Shown here piece after piece: positions 8,936 to 16,999 of a DNA stretch of 64,000 bases (position 1 is its first letter; every line of letters starts with the position of its first letter). The stretch is from contig JADJQN010000001.1 of the NCBI GenBank assembly GCA_016712745.1, forward strand, positions 682,001 to 746,000, in the 5' to 3' direction. The DNA is from Sandaracinaceae bacterium (GTDB lineage Bacteria > Myxococcota_A > Polyangia > Polyangiales > JADJQN01). The notes under the pieces were generated by a model, which was given only the letters and a program-made list of their open reading frames with translations, was not told where the DNA came from and searched no databases. The translations under genes were made by a program, and so were the position numbers.

Positions 8936-9577
8936 TCAGAAGACGCGTTCGGGGACGTAGATGGTGTCGCCCGCGCCAAGCGCGAAGTCGTCGGAGCGAC
9001 CTTCGGTGACATCGTCTGCGCGCACGCGATAGCGGCGCAGCTCGCCGTTTACGCGGCGGGTGACGACGATATCGTTGCGGCTGGCGAGTGAAGTGAATCC
9101 GCCCGCCAAGCTGATGGCTTGCACGAGCGTAAGGCCTGCACTCATCGCAAAGGTCCCCGGACGTGCGACAGACCCAAGCACGCTCACGCGCTTTGAGTTG
9201 TACTCGCGCACAAGCACGGAGATATGGGGATTTACCAGAATCCCGCCGTCGTGCAGGCGCGCAGTGATCAAATCCGCAATCGCCGTTGGCTCGAGCGCTT
9301 GGACAGCAATGCGTCCGATCAGCGGGAAGTCGATCGAGCCATCTTGCGCGACGCGGTAGGAGCCGGTCAGCTCTTCTTCGCCGAACACACGCACGTCGAA
9401 GACATCTCCCGCGCCAAGCGTGGTGTCGTTGCCCGCAACTTCCGGAACGCCGCTGCTCGGCGGGGCGCTCCCGCATGCCGGCGCAAACGCGCTAGCCAGT
9501 GTAGGAATGAGAACCCACGCGGCGATGCGATGGCGCAGGGACGCACGTGAAAGGCAGGAGGTAGATGAAGCGCGCAT
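8936..9577 (-). CDS. Polysaccharide export lipoprotein (Wza/GfcE-like, Poly_export plus SLBB)
   Basis: Outer-membrane polysaccharide export protein. Start ATG 9577 follows GCGAGAG and leaves 14 bp after the upstream barrel gene, while a longer reading from 9619 would overlap it. A signal peptide ends at a cysteine (FAPAC), a weak lipobox. The Poly_export domain follows (LGAGDVFDVRVFGEEELTG, then GSIDFPLIGRIAVQAL) and one SLBB domain (KRVSVLGSVARPGTF, LTLVQAISLAGGF). It ends in the typical LGAGDTIYVPERVF. At 213 residues it is short compared with Wza and lacks the C-terminal alpha-barrel helix, as do many minimal export proteins. It probably completes the trans-envelope channel with the kinase encoded at 4671-6927. 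Confidence 0.9.
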   Translation of the reverse strand: MRASSTSCLSRASLRHRIAAWVLIPTLASAFAPACGSAPPSSGVPEVAGNDTTLGAGDVFDVRVFGEEELTGSYRVAQDGSIDFPLIGRIAVQALEPTAIADLITARLHDGGILVNPHISVLVREYNSKRVSVLGSVARPGTFAMSAGLTLVQAISLAGGFTSLASRNDIVVTRRVNGELRRYRVRADDVTEGRSDDFALGAGDTIYVPERVF

Positions 9578-9591
9578 ACAACTCTCGCTGA

Positions 9592-10977
9592 TCAGTAGAA
9601 GACTCGAACGCCGAGCCACACTTCGAACTTCTTGAAGCCTGCGGGTTCGATGAACGTCGCCGACGAGTCTGTCGTGACGTACTGATAGTCCGTGAAATCG
9701 CCCGTGTAACGCACCGTCGCGTTTACCGCGAGGTAGTCGGTGAAGCGATACTCCGAGTAAACGCCAGCGATCAAACGCACGTCGCTACGCGAGGGGTCGT
9801 TCACGTCGGTGGAGTTGAAACCCAGCGCAGTTCCGTTCTGAGCGAGCGGAACGCCAAATCCCAGCAGCGCAAGCGAGAGGTCCGCACCGACAAGCACGCG
9901 GCCTGCGAAGAGTGCCGACGCATTCAAGTAGAAGCGATCCTGACGGTAGTAGTTACCAACGTACGAGCCGAAGACCGAACGGTCGTAGCCGAACGCGATC
10001 TTGCTGTTCTCGTTGAGCTGAAAGCGTCCCTCGAGCTGCGCAACAAAAGCCTCGAAGTCGTCGCCGGCCTCGAAGAAGCCCGCCGAGTAACCAGCCATCG
10101 CCAATACCGAGAAGCGATTCGTGATCGCGCCGTTCAATCCCAGGCGCGACTGAAGACGGACGCTGTCGCTCACAAGAGCGGTCGAGTCCGCGGCATTGGG
10201 ATACGTCTGATAATCGAGTGCAAAATCGTAGAGCAACGCGGTCTGCGGAAGGAAGCGCCAGTTCGAGCCAGCACGAACCGTGTGCTGCATATTGTTCGAG
10301 CCCTGAAACTGCGAGCCGTCGAAGAAGTTGTAGTTGAAGTCGTAGCCGAGGCGCCCCTGGAAGAGTCCGCCGGGCGTGCTCAGCGTCATCATGCCGCCGA
10401 TGATGTTCTGGTTGCGTCCAAAGCTCACCGACGACGTTCCCACTTGTGCGGCGAACGGACGAATGGTGCGAATGAACTGCTCGTTCAACGTAAAGGAGAA
10501 AGGCTTCTCCGGGTTGACGACGAGATTGAGCGACAAATCGCCTGAGATGTTGTCGCGCGCGCTGTTGAGAAAGAAGTGATAGTACGACGCCGAAGCCGCT
10601 CCGCGGAAACGCAACGTCGGCGCAACCTGCGCTCCGCCGGCACCGCCGGTGTCACCACCTTGGCGACGCTCTTGGCTCAAGGTCGAAATAGCGATGTGCG
10701 GGGTGATACGCAAGACCGCAGTCGACTCGGGATTTGTAGCTGTCAGGAAGTTGTTCGTATCGTAACCGGCTTCTGCGCCGATGCCGGGGTGGATTTCGAG
10801 ATCGCCGGTGCGAACACCGTGACCTTCGGTGCGACCGCGGTTGTCGAGCCACGCTTGGCCGTGCGCGACCGACGCACCACCGCTAGCGGACGCCAAAAGC
10901 GCTGCCATCAGAGTCGAGATACTCAACGCAAGTACTGGGCGTCGATTTGCGAGCGAAAGGCCGATGCGCGAAAACAT
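9592..10977 (-). CDS. Outer-membrane beta-barrel protein of the polysaccharide export locus
   Basis: Start ATG 10977 gives a signal peptide (MFSRIGLSLANRRPVLALS, cleavage near AHGQA). The rest is alternating polar/hydrophobic beta strands rich in Tyr, Phe and Asn, ending in an aromatic C-terminal strand (EVWLGVRVFY), as expected for barrel insertion by BamA. About 460 residues would suit a 16-20-strand barrel of the BBP2/OMP_b-brl type often encoded beside Wza-like export proteins. It is 14 bp upstream of the export lipoprotein, in the same operon. Its role in polymer export or surface anchoring is inferred from position only. Confidence 0.8.
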   Translation of the reverse strand: MFSRIGLSLANRRPVLALSISTLMAALLASASGGASVAHGQAWLDNRGRTEGHGVRTGDLEIHPGIGAEAGYDTNNFLTATNPESTAVLRITPHIAISTLSQERRQGGDTGGAGGAQVAPTLRFRGAASASYYHFFLNSARDNISGDLSLNLVVNPEKPFSFTLNEQFIRTIRPFAAQVGTSSVSFGRNQNIIGGMMTLSTPGGLFQGRLGYDFNYNFFDGSQFQGSNNMQHTVRAGSNWRFLPQTALLYDFALDYQTYPNAADSTALVSDSVRLQSRLGLNGAITNRFSVLAMAGYSAGFFEAGDDFEAFVAQLEGRFQLNENSKIAFGYDRSVFGSYVGNYYRQDRFYLNASALFAGRVLVGADLSLALLGFGVPLAQNGTALGFNSTDVNDPSRSDVRLIAGVYSEYRFTDYLAVNATVRYTGDFTDYQYVTTDSSATFIEPAGFKKFEVWLGVRVFY

Positions 10978-11096
10978 GTTCCCCGGTGATCTCCGCGGGG
11001 GCCGGGACTGCATCCCCCAAGTTTTACTACACGCTAGCAACTGCAATCCGCGCACGTCTTATTGTCTCATCAAAGCGAAATCGAAAATTGGGCCGA

Positions 11097-11777
11097 TCAC
11101 AGCGTGCCGCTGAGCGGCCTGGGAACGAACGGGATACCAATCGGAGGAGGAGGCGTCACGCGCGCCGGATCTTCTTCCGCGGGCGCGTTTGGATCGACGC
11201 TTGTCTCGACTCGAGTCACGCCCGTATCAAAAATCTCTTGGCCGACACACTGATTGGCCTCTTGCTCCAACGTGCGAAACTTCTGCCCCAACACGGTGAT
11301 GACGGTGTATTCGTGATTGCGGCGCCCGTCGTCATTCGTTGACGAAGCTTCGCGCAATGCACCAACGCGCTCATCGGTGCTGCGCATGTTCGCGTTCACT
11401 TGAGTAAGCTTGTCGTTCAAGCAGGTGATGCGGAGGATGTCGTGATCGCGACGCGCCTCGTCGAGCATCTGCGCAACACGTGAGCTGAGGGAGTTGCCGC
11501 GCTCAAGGATGGCCTCACCTTCCGAGATCTGCTCGGGGCCCGTAAGGTTCGCACGGCGCTCTACAGCGACCTCGCCATCTTGGTTCTCGCCGCCCTGAGC
11601 GGCGTCGGCGCCATCAGCACCGCCCGCAGATGGAGTGTTTTCTGGTGCGCCGGTTGCGGGCTGCTCGCCGTTTCCCGCCGAATCTTGCGCAAGCGCAGCC
11701 CCAAAGCCCGCAGTAGCGAGCGTTGCGGCGATGAAGAGCACAGGAGCGAGGCGTGAAAGACGCGAATGAGTGGGCAT
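11097..11777 (-). CDS. Secreted conserved hypothetical protein, 226 aa
   Basis: ATG 11777 is chosen because GGGAGGGG stands about 7 bp upstream. A cleavable signal peptide (LAPVLFIAATLATAGFGAALA, then QDS) leads into a Gly/Ala/Asn linker. A helical core follows (about residues 75-175: ISEGEAILERGNSLSSRVAQML, a C-N-D-K segment, FRTLEQEANQC) and a Pro-rich tail (TPPPPIGIPFVPRPL). Two cysteines, in ITCLND and NQCVG, may pair. The function is unknown. It is the last gene in the minus-strand run that includes the AgmX-type proteins, but strong hairpins at 11923-12015 separate it from the gene before, so it may have its own promoter. Confidence 0.7.
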   Translation of the reverse strand: MPTHSRLSRLAPVLFIAATLATAGFGAALAQDSAGNGEQPATGAPENTPSAGGADGADAAQGGENQDGEVAVERRANLTGPEQISEGEAILERGNSLSSRVAQMLDEARRDHDILRITCLNDKLTQVNANMRSTDERVGALREASSTNDDGRRNHEYTVITVLGQKFRTLEQEANQCVGQEIFDTGVTRVETSVDPNAPAEEDPARVTPPPPIGIPFVPRPLSGTL

Positions 11778-11922
11778 GATTACCCCTCCCAAAGAGTGGT
11801 GCCGAGTATACAGATAGCGATGTAGGTGTCAACGCACTGCGCAGCCAATCTGCAAGTACTTTGAACCTCTTCTGGCAGTTGCGCAGTGCGCCACTGGCAT
11901 TCAACGTGAGGCGTTAAACGAC

Positions 11923-12015
11923 TCGAGGCAGCCGGAGCTGCCTCGATGTCAAACGGTGTCCTTTCGGACAACCGTCCCAGATCAGGTCTGCGGCAACCGG
12001 ACCGACGAGGTCCGG
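11923..12015 (-). terminator. Hairpin cluster downstream of the first AgmX-type gene
   Basis: Three perfect stems occur in under 100 bp: ccggacc/ggtccgg with a 5-base loop (11997-12015), tgtcc/ggaca with a tttc loop (11957-11970), and a 10-bp stem tcgaggcagc/gctgcctcga around a cgga tetraloop (11923-11946). Read on the minus strand, the last stem is followed by gtcgttt, a weak T-tract. This probably ends or weakens transcription leaving the 12028 gene. A 14-bp direct repeat gatcaggtctgcgg (11980 and 12026) flanks the first stem. Confidence 0.5.
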
Positions 12016-12027
12016 AGTACAGACCGA

Positions 12028-13530
12028 TCAGGTCTGCGGTGCAAACACGAACGGATACGAGAAGACGACACTGCCGCCTTCGGGACCGGGGTTGAAGCGG
12101 AAGCGGCTAACCGTGCTGACAACGCAGGTCGCAACTGCCGGATCGTTGGTGGTGTTTTCGGTCGCGTGAGCACCCGAAACGCTACCCGTCGTCTGAATGG
12201 TGAACTCGACCGTGACCTTGCCTTCAAGGGCCGGGTTACGACGCAGCTGCTGCTCGTAGCAAGCGCGGATGGCGCTGATGCGGGTACGAATCATGCGAAC
12301 GACGTTGCTCTGGTCGAAATCACCGTCGCCGCCGATCGCGTCACCGTCTTCAACTTGGGTACGACCGCGAACGCGAACTTCGGCGACTGCTGCGCCTTCG
12401 CCCTGGGCTGCGGTTGCGCCTGCGCCACCGGCTGCGGCAAGACCACCGAGGCCAGCGCCTTCGCCTGAACCATCGCCGCCGCCGCCGCGCTGACGAAGCG
12501 TGCTGCCGGATGCGCCGGTTGCAACGCCAACGCCTGCTGCTTGATCAAGAACGCTCGCCGCGTCGCCCGTAATGGCGCCGCCACGAAGAACGTCGTTGAT
12601 GGCGCTGTCGGTCGCGTCACCAAGTGCGCCGAGCAGCATCTGCTCAGCTTGCGCCGCTGCTTGCTCTGCGATGCGTGCGGTCTGCTCTGCTTGCTGTGCG
12701 GGCGCCGCTTGTTGCTGCTGTTGCTGCTGCGGAGCGGGCGTGTTTTGCGGACGCTCGGGCGCCTTTGTCGGCGCGGGAGTGTTGTCGGCTTGCTGCTCCG
12801 GCGGAGCTTCTTCCTCTTCCGGAGGCGGCGGCTCTTCGAAAATCATTCGGGCGATTTCATCGGGAATTTGATTGAGATCCGACTCCATCTTCCAGTCGGC
12901 ATTCTCGAGGTAAATGATGAAGCCGAAGTGCACCATGAACGAGAACATGATGAACGCGGTGTACGTCCAGTCGATGCCCTTAACGAAACCGCCGCGTGCT
13001 GCGGCCGGCAACTGCGGGCGCGGCTGAACGGGCGGAGTCGAGACGAATTGGAAGAGGAACGTTACGTCGCCGATCGAAACTTTGCCGCGCGACGAATCGT
13101 TGAGCTTGACCTGCCAGTGCGTGCCAGCGTTACGCGCAGCGCCGCTGGTGCGAAGCTGGTCGAGTTGCTGAACGCCCGCCGGCAGCGAAACGCGGCCCTT
13201 CATGGCCTCGGTGAAATTCAAAATGTAGTCGTTGCCGACAAGCTGGAAGAGATCGAACTTCGTCGGGATGCCAGTCGCTGACACGACGAAGGTATTGCTC
13301 TCGGCGTTGCCGATGCGAACCGTCTCGCGCTTACGAATGATCCGCTCTTCGACGATCTTGCCGCCTTGGATAACGCCAATGCGCAAGACTTTCGGACCCG
13401 CTTGCGGACCCACTTGCACGGCCTGCATGGCCATGGTCATCGCGCCAGGACGGCCGCGCGGAGCTCCAGCAGGTGCTGCGCCTGCGGGCTGATTTCCAGG
13501 TTGATTCGGAGGCTGATTGCCGGTCGTCAT
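12028..13530 (-). CDS. FHA-like/TM/AgmX-PglI C-terminal domain protein, copy 1
   Basis: Single-pass membrane protein of 500 aa with TonB-like topology. ATG 13530 has GGGAG upstream. A Pro/Gln/Gly-rich leader (1-45) is followed by a cytoplasmic FHA-like beta domain (about 48-163, RIGNAESNTFVV) without the Ser/His pair of canonical phosphothreonine-binding FHA domains. A transmembrane helix (about 189-209) leads to a Pro/Glu/Gln-rich periplasmic spacer with a seven-Gln run and a Gly-rich stretch. The C-terminal AgmX/PglI domain (410-500) contains ISAIRACYEQQLRRNP, LEGKVTVEF and VSRFRF, with two Cys 44 residues apart. AgmX is known from Myxococcus gliding. Here the likely partner is the ExbB-like protein at 15611-16201. 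It is a paralogue of the gene at 13741. Confidence 0.85.
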   Translation of the reverse strand: MTTGNQPPNQPGNQPAGAAPAGAPRGRPGAMTMAMQAVQVGPQAGPKVLRIGVIQGGKIVEERIIRKRETVRIGNAESNTFVVSATGIPTKFDLFQLVGNDYILNFTEAMKGRVSLPAGVQQLDQLRTSGAARNAGTHWQVKLNDSSRGKVSIGDVTFLFQFVSTPPVQPRPQLPAAARGGFVKGIDWTYTAFIMFSFMVHFGFIIYLENADWKMESDLNQIPDEIARMIFEEPPPPEEEEAPPEQQADNTPAPTKAPERPQNTPAPQQQQQQQAAPAQQAEQTARIAEQAAAQAEQMLLGALGDATDSAINDVLRGGAITGDAASVLDQAAGVGVATGASGSTLRQRGGGGDGSGEGAGLGGLAAAGGAGATAAQGEGAAVAEVRVRGRTQVEDGDAIGGDGDFDQSNVVRMIRTRISAIRACYEQQLRRNPALEGKVTVEFTIQTTGSVSGAHATENTTNDPAVATCVVSTVSRFRFNPGPEGGSVVFSYPFVFAPQT

Positions 13531-13740
13531 CGTATGCTCCCCATCAGGATCACAACTGATCTGCCGTAGTGACAGATGCCGGTCCAAGAAGTTCCCAGAC
13601 TATTGCCCGTCTGGGTTTCTGACCGAGGCGGACACTACCACCGCTTTCGCGAACTGGTCCAGAGTCTCGCGCACCCCAAGCCCTTGGGATCGGTCGATAT
13701 TCGGGGGCGATGTAGGTGCGAGCTGCACCGCCCCCGCGTG

Positions 13741-15228
13741 TTACGACGAGGGGCTGAACACAAAGGGGAACGAGACAGAAACCACGTCGCTTGGCGCCGG
13801 CACGATCCGGAAACGCGATACGACCCCGCGGATGCAGCTCGCTACCGAGGCGCCCTCCGCCCCGTCCATGGTGTTGTCGGCAACGCTCACTTCCGAGGTA
13901 GTGCCCATGGTCAAAACCGTAAAGTCTACGGTGACTTTGCCGGCTAATGTCGGATCGTGGCGAAGTCCTTGCTCGTAACAAGCGCGGATTTGCCCGAGAC
14001 GCGACCGCACATAGCGCGGGATAGCCTCGTCACCCGGTCCCGTCGGCACGCTCGGGTCATCGACAAGCACGCGGGCGTGAACCACGCGCTCGGCTAGGAC
14101 GCCCTCGCCTTCGTGCATCGCGCCTTGGGTCTGACTCGCTGTGAGCTGGCCAAGAGTTCGATCGGCGCCAGTGCCCACGGCACTATTTCGGATCGCGAGC
14201 ATGTCGGCGGCGCCATTGGCGATCCCGACCCCATCTGCGTGAGCAAGCACGTCAGCTGCGTTCCCGACGATCGCGCCGTTCCGAAGCACATCGGAAAACG
14301 CCGAATCGAGGTTGTTGCCGAGCGCGCCGATCATCAGCTGCGCGGCCTGCTCGGCCATCTGTTGGGCCATATGAGCCGAGACGTCGGGATCGCGAGGAGC
14401 GTCGCTATCATGGTTGTTGCTCGGGGCGTCAGCGCGCGGGCGAGGCTCGCGGCGATCGGCGACCGGAGGCGTGGGACGAGCGGGCATCGGATCGTTCGTG
14501 GTCGTAGGAACGTCGCGATCCGGGTCAGGCGGTGGCGGCTGCTCTTCGAAGATCATGCGCGCTACCGAGTCGGGCACTTCCGACAGGTCCTGATCGACGG
14601 TCCAGTCGGCGTTCTCGAGATAGAGCACGAAGCCGAAATGGGCCACGAAGGAGAACATCACGAATGCCGAGTAGACCCAGTCGATGTCCTTGCGAAATCC
14701 GCCTCGAACTGCCGACGGCAGCTGAGGACGAGGACTCACCCGCTTCTTCGGTACAAGTTGGAAGAGGAATGTTGTCGTACCAATCGTGATCTTGCCGCGC
14801 GCATTGTCGCGCAGCTTGATCTGCCAGTGTGTTCCCGCGTTGCGCGCCGAACCGTCGTTGCGGAGCTCGTCCAGCTTCGACGCGCCGAGCTGAGACGCAA
14901 CGCGTCCTTGCATCGCGTCGGTGAAATTCATGACGTAGGCCTCGCCTACCGCTTGAAAGAGCTCGAATCGAGCCGGAAATCCCGGAGCTTTAACCACGAA
15001 GTCGTTCTTCTCGGCGGTGCCTACTCGCACACTCTCTCGCTCGCCGATTGTGCGCTCTTCCAGAATGCGCCCGTCTTCAATCACACCGATTCGAAGCACA
15101 CGCGCATCGGAACTTCCGAATGCGTTCATCGCGCGCGTCATCGCGCCGCGCGGTACGTTCTGTGCGCCGCCGCTTGTGGCGGACGCACGTTCCCCTTCCA
15201 TCTCGCGTCGAGATGATTCGTCTGACAT
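13741..15228 (-). CDS. FHA-like/TM/AgmX-PglI C-terminal domain protein, copy 2
   Basis: Paralogue of the 12028 gene with the same order of parts, 495 aa. ATG 15228 follows GGGAG at good spacing. It has an FHA-like N-terminal domain (VLRIGVIEDGRILEERTIG, then RVGTAEKNDFVV) and a conserved block NAGTHWQIKL. A TM helix (VYSAFVMFSFVAHFGFVLYLE) precedes a periplasmic linker rich in Pro/Asp/Arg rather than Gln/Glu. The AgmX-type C-terminal domain has IRACYEQGLRHDP, LAGKVTVDF and VSRFRI, with paired Cys. The two copies are most alike in the N-terminal half and TM and differ in the linker, as expected if they reach the same partners across different distances. The gap to copy 1 (13531-13740) shows nothing notable. 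Confidence 0.85.
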   Translation of the reverse strand: MSDESSRREMEGERASATSGGAQNVPRGAMTRAMNAFGSSDARVLRIGVIEDGRILEERTIGERESVRVGTAEKNDFVVKAPGFPARFELFQAVGEAYVMNFTDAMQGRVASQLGASKLDELRNDGSARNAGTHWQIKLRDNARGKITIGTTTFLFQLVPKKRVSPRPQLPSAVRGGFRKDIDWVYSAFVMFSFVAHFGFVLYLENADWTVDQDLSEVPDSVARMIFEEQPPPPDPDRDVPTTTNDPMPARPTPPVADRREPRPRADAPSNNHDSDAPRDPDVSAHMAQQMAEQAAQLMIGALGNNLDSAFSDVLRNGAIVGNAADVLAHADGVGIANGAADMLAIRNSAVGTGADRTLGQLTASQTQGAMHEGEGVLAERVVHARVLVDDPSVPTGPGDEAIPRYVRSRLGQIRACYEQGLRHDPTLAGKVTVDFTVLTMGTTSEVSVADNTMDGAEGASVASCIRGVVSRFRIVPAPSDVVSVSFPFVFSPSS

Positions 15229-15304
15229 AGGCTGTCGCTCCCATTCCCGTGAACCCTGCACAGGCGCTCACGTAGCGATAGACCGCGACGTGTTGGGAAA
15301 GTTC

Positions 15305-15580
15305 CTAGAACTCACGCCGTGCGACGGTGCGTACGATTTCGCGTATGAAGCGCGTACGCGTGTCACGCGGCACATAAGCCAGCTCGCTGCGCTGCAATAG
15401 GTAGAACGCGGACGCCACTTGCCGTCGCCCGATGATCACGCCATCAGAACCGAGGTCGATGCGGAGCACGCGAGAAGCGGCACGATGGGCATGTGAATCT
15501 AAGCGGGTTTGCGCGCTCGCCGATTGCGCGCACACGCACATCCATGCCACTAGCGCGAGCGCTCCGATCAGTAGTTTCAT
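15305..15580 (-). CDS. Small secreted protein, paralogue of the 16224 gene
   Basis: 91-residue protein with a signal peptide (MKLLIGALALVAWMCVCAQS, then ASAQ). The mature part reads RVLRIDLGSDGVIIGRRQ, then ASAFYLLQRSELAYVPRDTRTRFIREIVRTV. The same pattern (short beta segment, AFYxLxRS, aromatic, then an amphipathic helix ending in RREF or REPF) occurs in the protein at 16224-16472. I do not know the family. The two copies flank the ExbB-like gene, so a small periplasmic partner of that complex is a reasonable guess. Confidence 0.65.
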   Translation of the reverse strand: MKLLIGALALVAWMCVCAQSASAQTRLDSHAHRAASRVLRIDLGSDGVIIGRRQVASAFYLLQRSELAYVPRDTRTRFIREIVRTVARREF

Positions 15581-15610
15581 TTTGGCCTCACGAGGCCAGA
15601 CAACGAAAGC

Positions 15611-16201
15611 TCAGTTTCGTTCCAAAGTCGCGCAGAATTTGTCACCAGCCGCGCGCGCTTCGTTGAAAACCTTTACTGCGTCGCGACGGAACATACGTAG
15701 GCTCACACCGCACACAATCGCGGTTGCGATGCCAAGGGCCATCGAGCTCATTGCGTTCGAAAACGCCAGTCTCGCGAAGAGCCCAGCTTCCAACGAGGCC
15801 AACGACGTGTCCTTCGTAGCGCCCCGCGTCAGCTCCAACACCGCGCCCAGCAAGCCAGCCGTGGTCGCGAGACTGGTGAGCACGCGAAGGGTCAGCAAGC
15901 CCTTGAGCGCCTCCTGTTTCAAATCCATCAGCGTTTCATCAACTGCGTTCTCAACGTCGTCGAGCTTGGGAGCATGCTGGGCCGCGCGTCGAATCACGAT
16001 GCCGATCCAGCTGGCATCGCCAAGCTTCGCCGCGAACGCACGGAGCTCGTCGAAGGCCCGACGCTGAATCAGCTCTTCCATCTTCGCGACAATGGGCTTC
16101 GCATCAAGCGGTGCACGAAACCACAAAACCCGCACGCGCTGCGCAATGAAACCGCACGCCACGGCCGCGAGTACCATTTGCCCGCTTTGATACAGCGTCA
16201 C
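15611..16201 (-). CDS. MotA/TolQ/ExbB-family proton-channel-like membrane protein
   Basis: 196-residue protein with one N-terminal hydrophobic segment, a cytoplasmic helical region, and two further TM helices (LLTLRVLTSLATTAGLLGAVLEL and AFSNAMSSMALGIATAIVCGVSL). The third section has the GLFARLAFSNAMSSMALGIA pattern of the MotA/TolQ/ExbB family. Such proteins form proton-driven motors with an ExbD/TolR partner and a TonB-like protein. No ExbD/TolR gene is visible here. The adjacent FHA/TM/AgmX proteins may be the energised partners. The start is a GTG at 16201, and an in-frame ATG at 16177 is an alternative. Confidence 0.78.
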   Translation of the reverse strand: MTLYQSGQMVLAAVACGFIAQRVRVLWFRAPLDAKPIVAKMEELIQRRAFDELRAFAAKLGDASWIGIVIRRAAQHAPKLDDVENAVDETLMDLKQEALKGLLTLRVLTSLATTAGLLGAVLELTRGATKDTSLASLEAGLFARLAFSNAMSSMALGIATAIVCGVSLRMFRRDAVKVFNEARAAGDKFCATLERN

Positions 16202-16223
16202 CAGAAGCGCTCGCCGAAGCGGT

Positions 16224-16472
16224 TCAGAACGGTTCGCGTTGCACGCTACGAATCACTTCGCGCGTGAAGCTCGTACGGAGGTCCAACACCTCGTAGCCGA
16301 GGTTCGAGCGGTTCAAAATGTAGAAGGCGTTGGGCTTCTGGACGCGACCTTCGATGCGAATTTCGTCGAGCTGGATGACGCGCGGTGCTCGTCGGCGAGC
16401 CTGGGCATCGGCCTTGCCCGAAAACAAGATGAGCGCTGCGCCAATTACTGCGAGTGAGAAAATGAATCGCAT
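16224..16472 (-). CDS. Small secreted protein, paralogue of the 15305 gene
   Basis: ATG 16472 has GGAG 8 bp upstream and opens an 82-residue protein with a signal peptide (MRFIFSLAVIGAALILFSG, then KADAQ). The mature domain contains VIQLDEIRIEGRVQKPNAFYILNRS, a beta-hairpin-like stretch, followed by a helix (RTSFTREVIRSVQREPF). The AFYILNRS segment aligns with AFYLLQRS of the 15305 gene product. It sits 17 bp after the TPR gene and 22 bp before the ExbB-like gene, in one transcription unit. Function unknown. Confidence 0.7.
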   Translation of the reverse strand: MRFIFSLAVIGAALILFSGKADAQARRRAPRVIQLDEIRIEGRVQKPNAFYILNRSNLGYEVLDLRTSFTREVIRSVQREPF

Positions 16473-16489
16473 TGTTCGTTCTCCGTTGA

Positions 16490-16939
16490 TCATGGCGCTG
16501 CTGCCGGCGCTGCTGCGACGCCCGCGTCGGTAGGCACTGCGCCGCCGTCACCGCCGCCTCGCGATGCCTGACGTGCCTGACGCGCAGCTTCGCGCTCGAG
16601 GCGCACTTTTTCACGCTCGATGCGCTTGGTCTCGCGCTCAATCTGCTTGGCAAGATCCTCGAGCAATGCCTGGCTCTGATCGGTGCGCGCAAGCTGCGGT
16701 CCCATCTGATCGCGATAGGTGTTGAACTCGGTCGTCGCACGCTGCAGCGATGTCATGCGGTCCATGCCTGGGAACTGATCCCCCGCCGCCATGTACATGA
16801 GGCCTAAGTTGAAGTGCGCCTGGGGCAAGCGCTCCTGCATCTGGATGGCTTTATCGAAGGTCGCTTTGGCCTTCTGCCATTGCTGCTTGGCTCGATAGGC
16901 GTCGCCGAGGTTCAGATAGACCGCGACGAGATTCGGCAA
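16490..16939 (-). CDS. C-terminal part of TPR lipoprotein cut by an amber codon
   Basis: In-frame continuation of the 17000-17953 gene. The full frame from 16999 reads ALASGNYDDAVAQFEYVQRLLPN, then TPRs (VYLNLGDAYRAKQQWQKAKATFDKAI, AHFNLGLMYMAAGD). A coiled coil rich in Glu/Arg follows (LLEDLAKQIERETKRIEREK) and an Ala-rich end. The listed start is an internal TTG. Without the TAG at 17000-17002, probably a changed CAG or AAG, the whole gene 16490-17953 would give about 487 residues. It is unlikely to be translated by itself, because no ribosome-binding site was recognised at the TTG. Confidence 0.65.
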   Translation of the reverse strand: MPNLVAVYLNLGDAYRAKQQWQKAKATFDKAIQMQERLPQAHFNLGLMYMAAGDQFPGMDRMTSLQRATTEFNTYRDQMGPQLARTDQSQALLEDLAKQIERETKRIEREKVRLEREAARQARQASRGGGDGGAVPTDAGVAAAPAAAP

Positions 16940-16999
16940 GAGGCGCTGTACGTACTCGAACTGGGCGACGGCGTCGTCATAGTTGCCCGATGCAAGCGC

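Noticed and set aside
14113..15216. 367-codon frame opposite the second AgmX-type gene
   Set aside because: Mirror of a GC-rich coding frame; no recognisable fold, and the opposite strand has a clear domain order.
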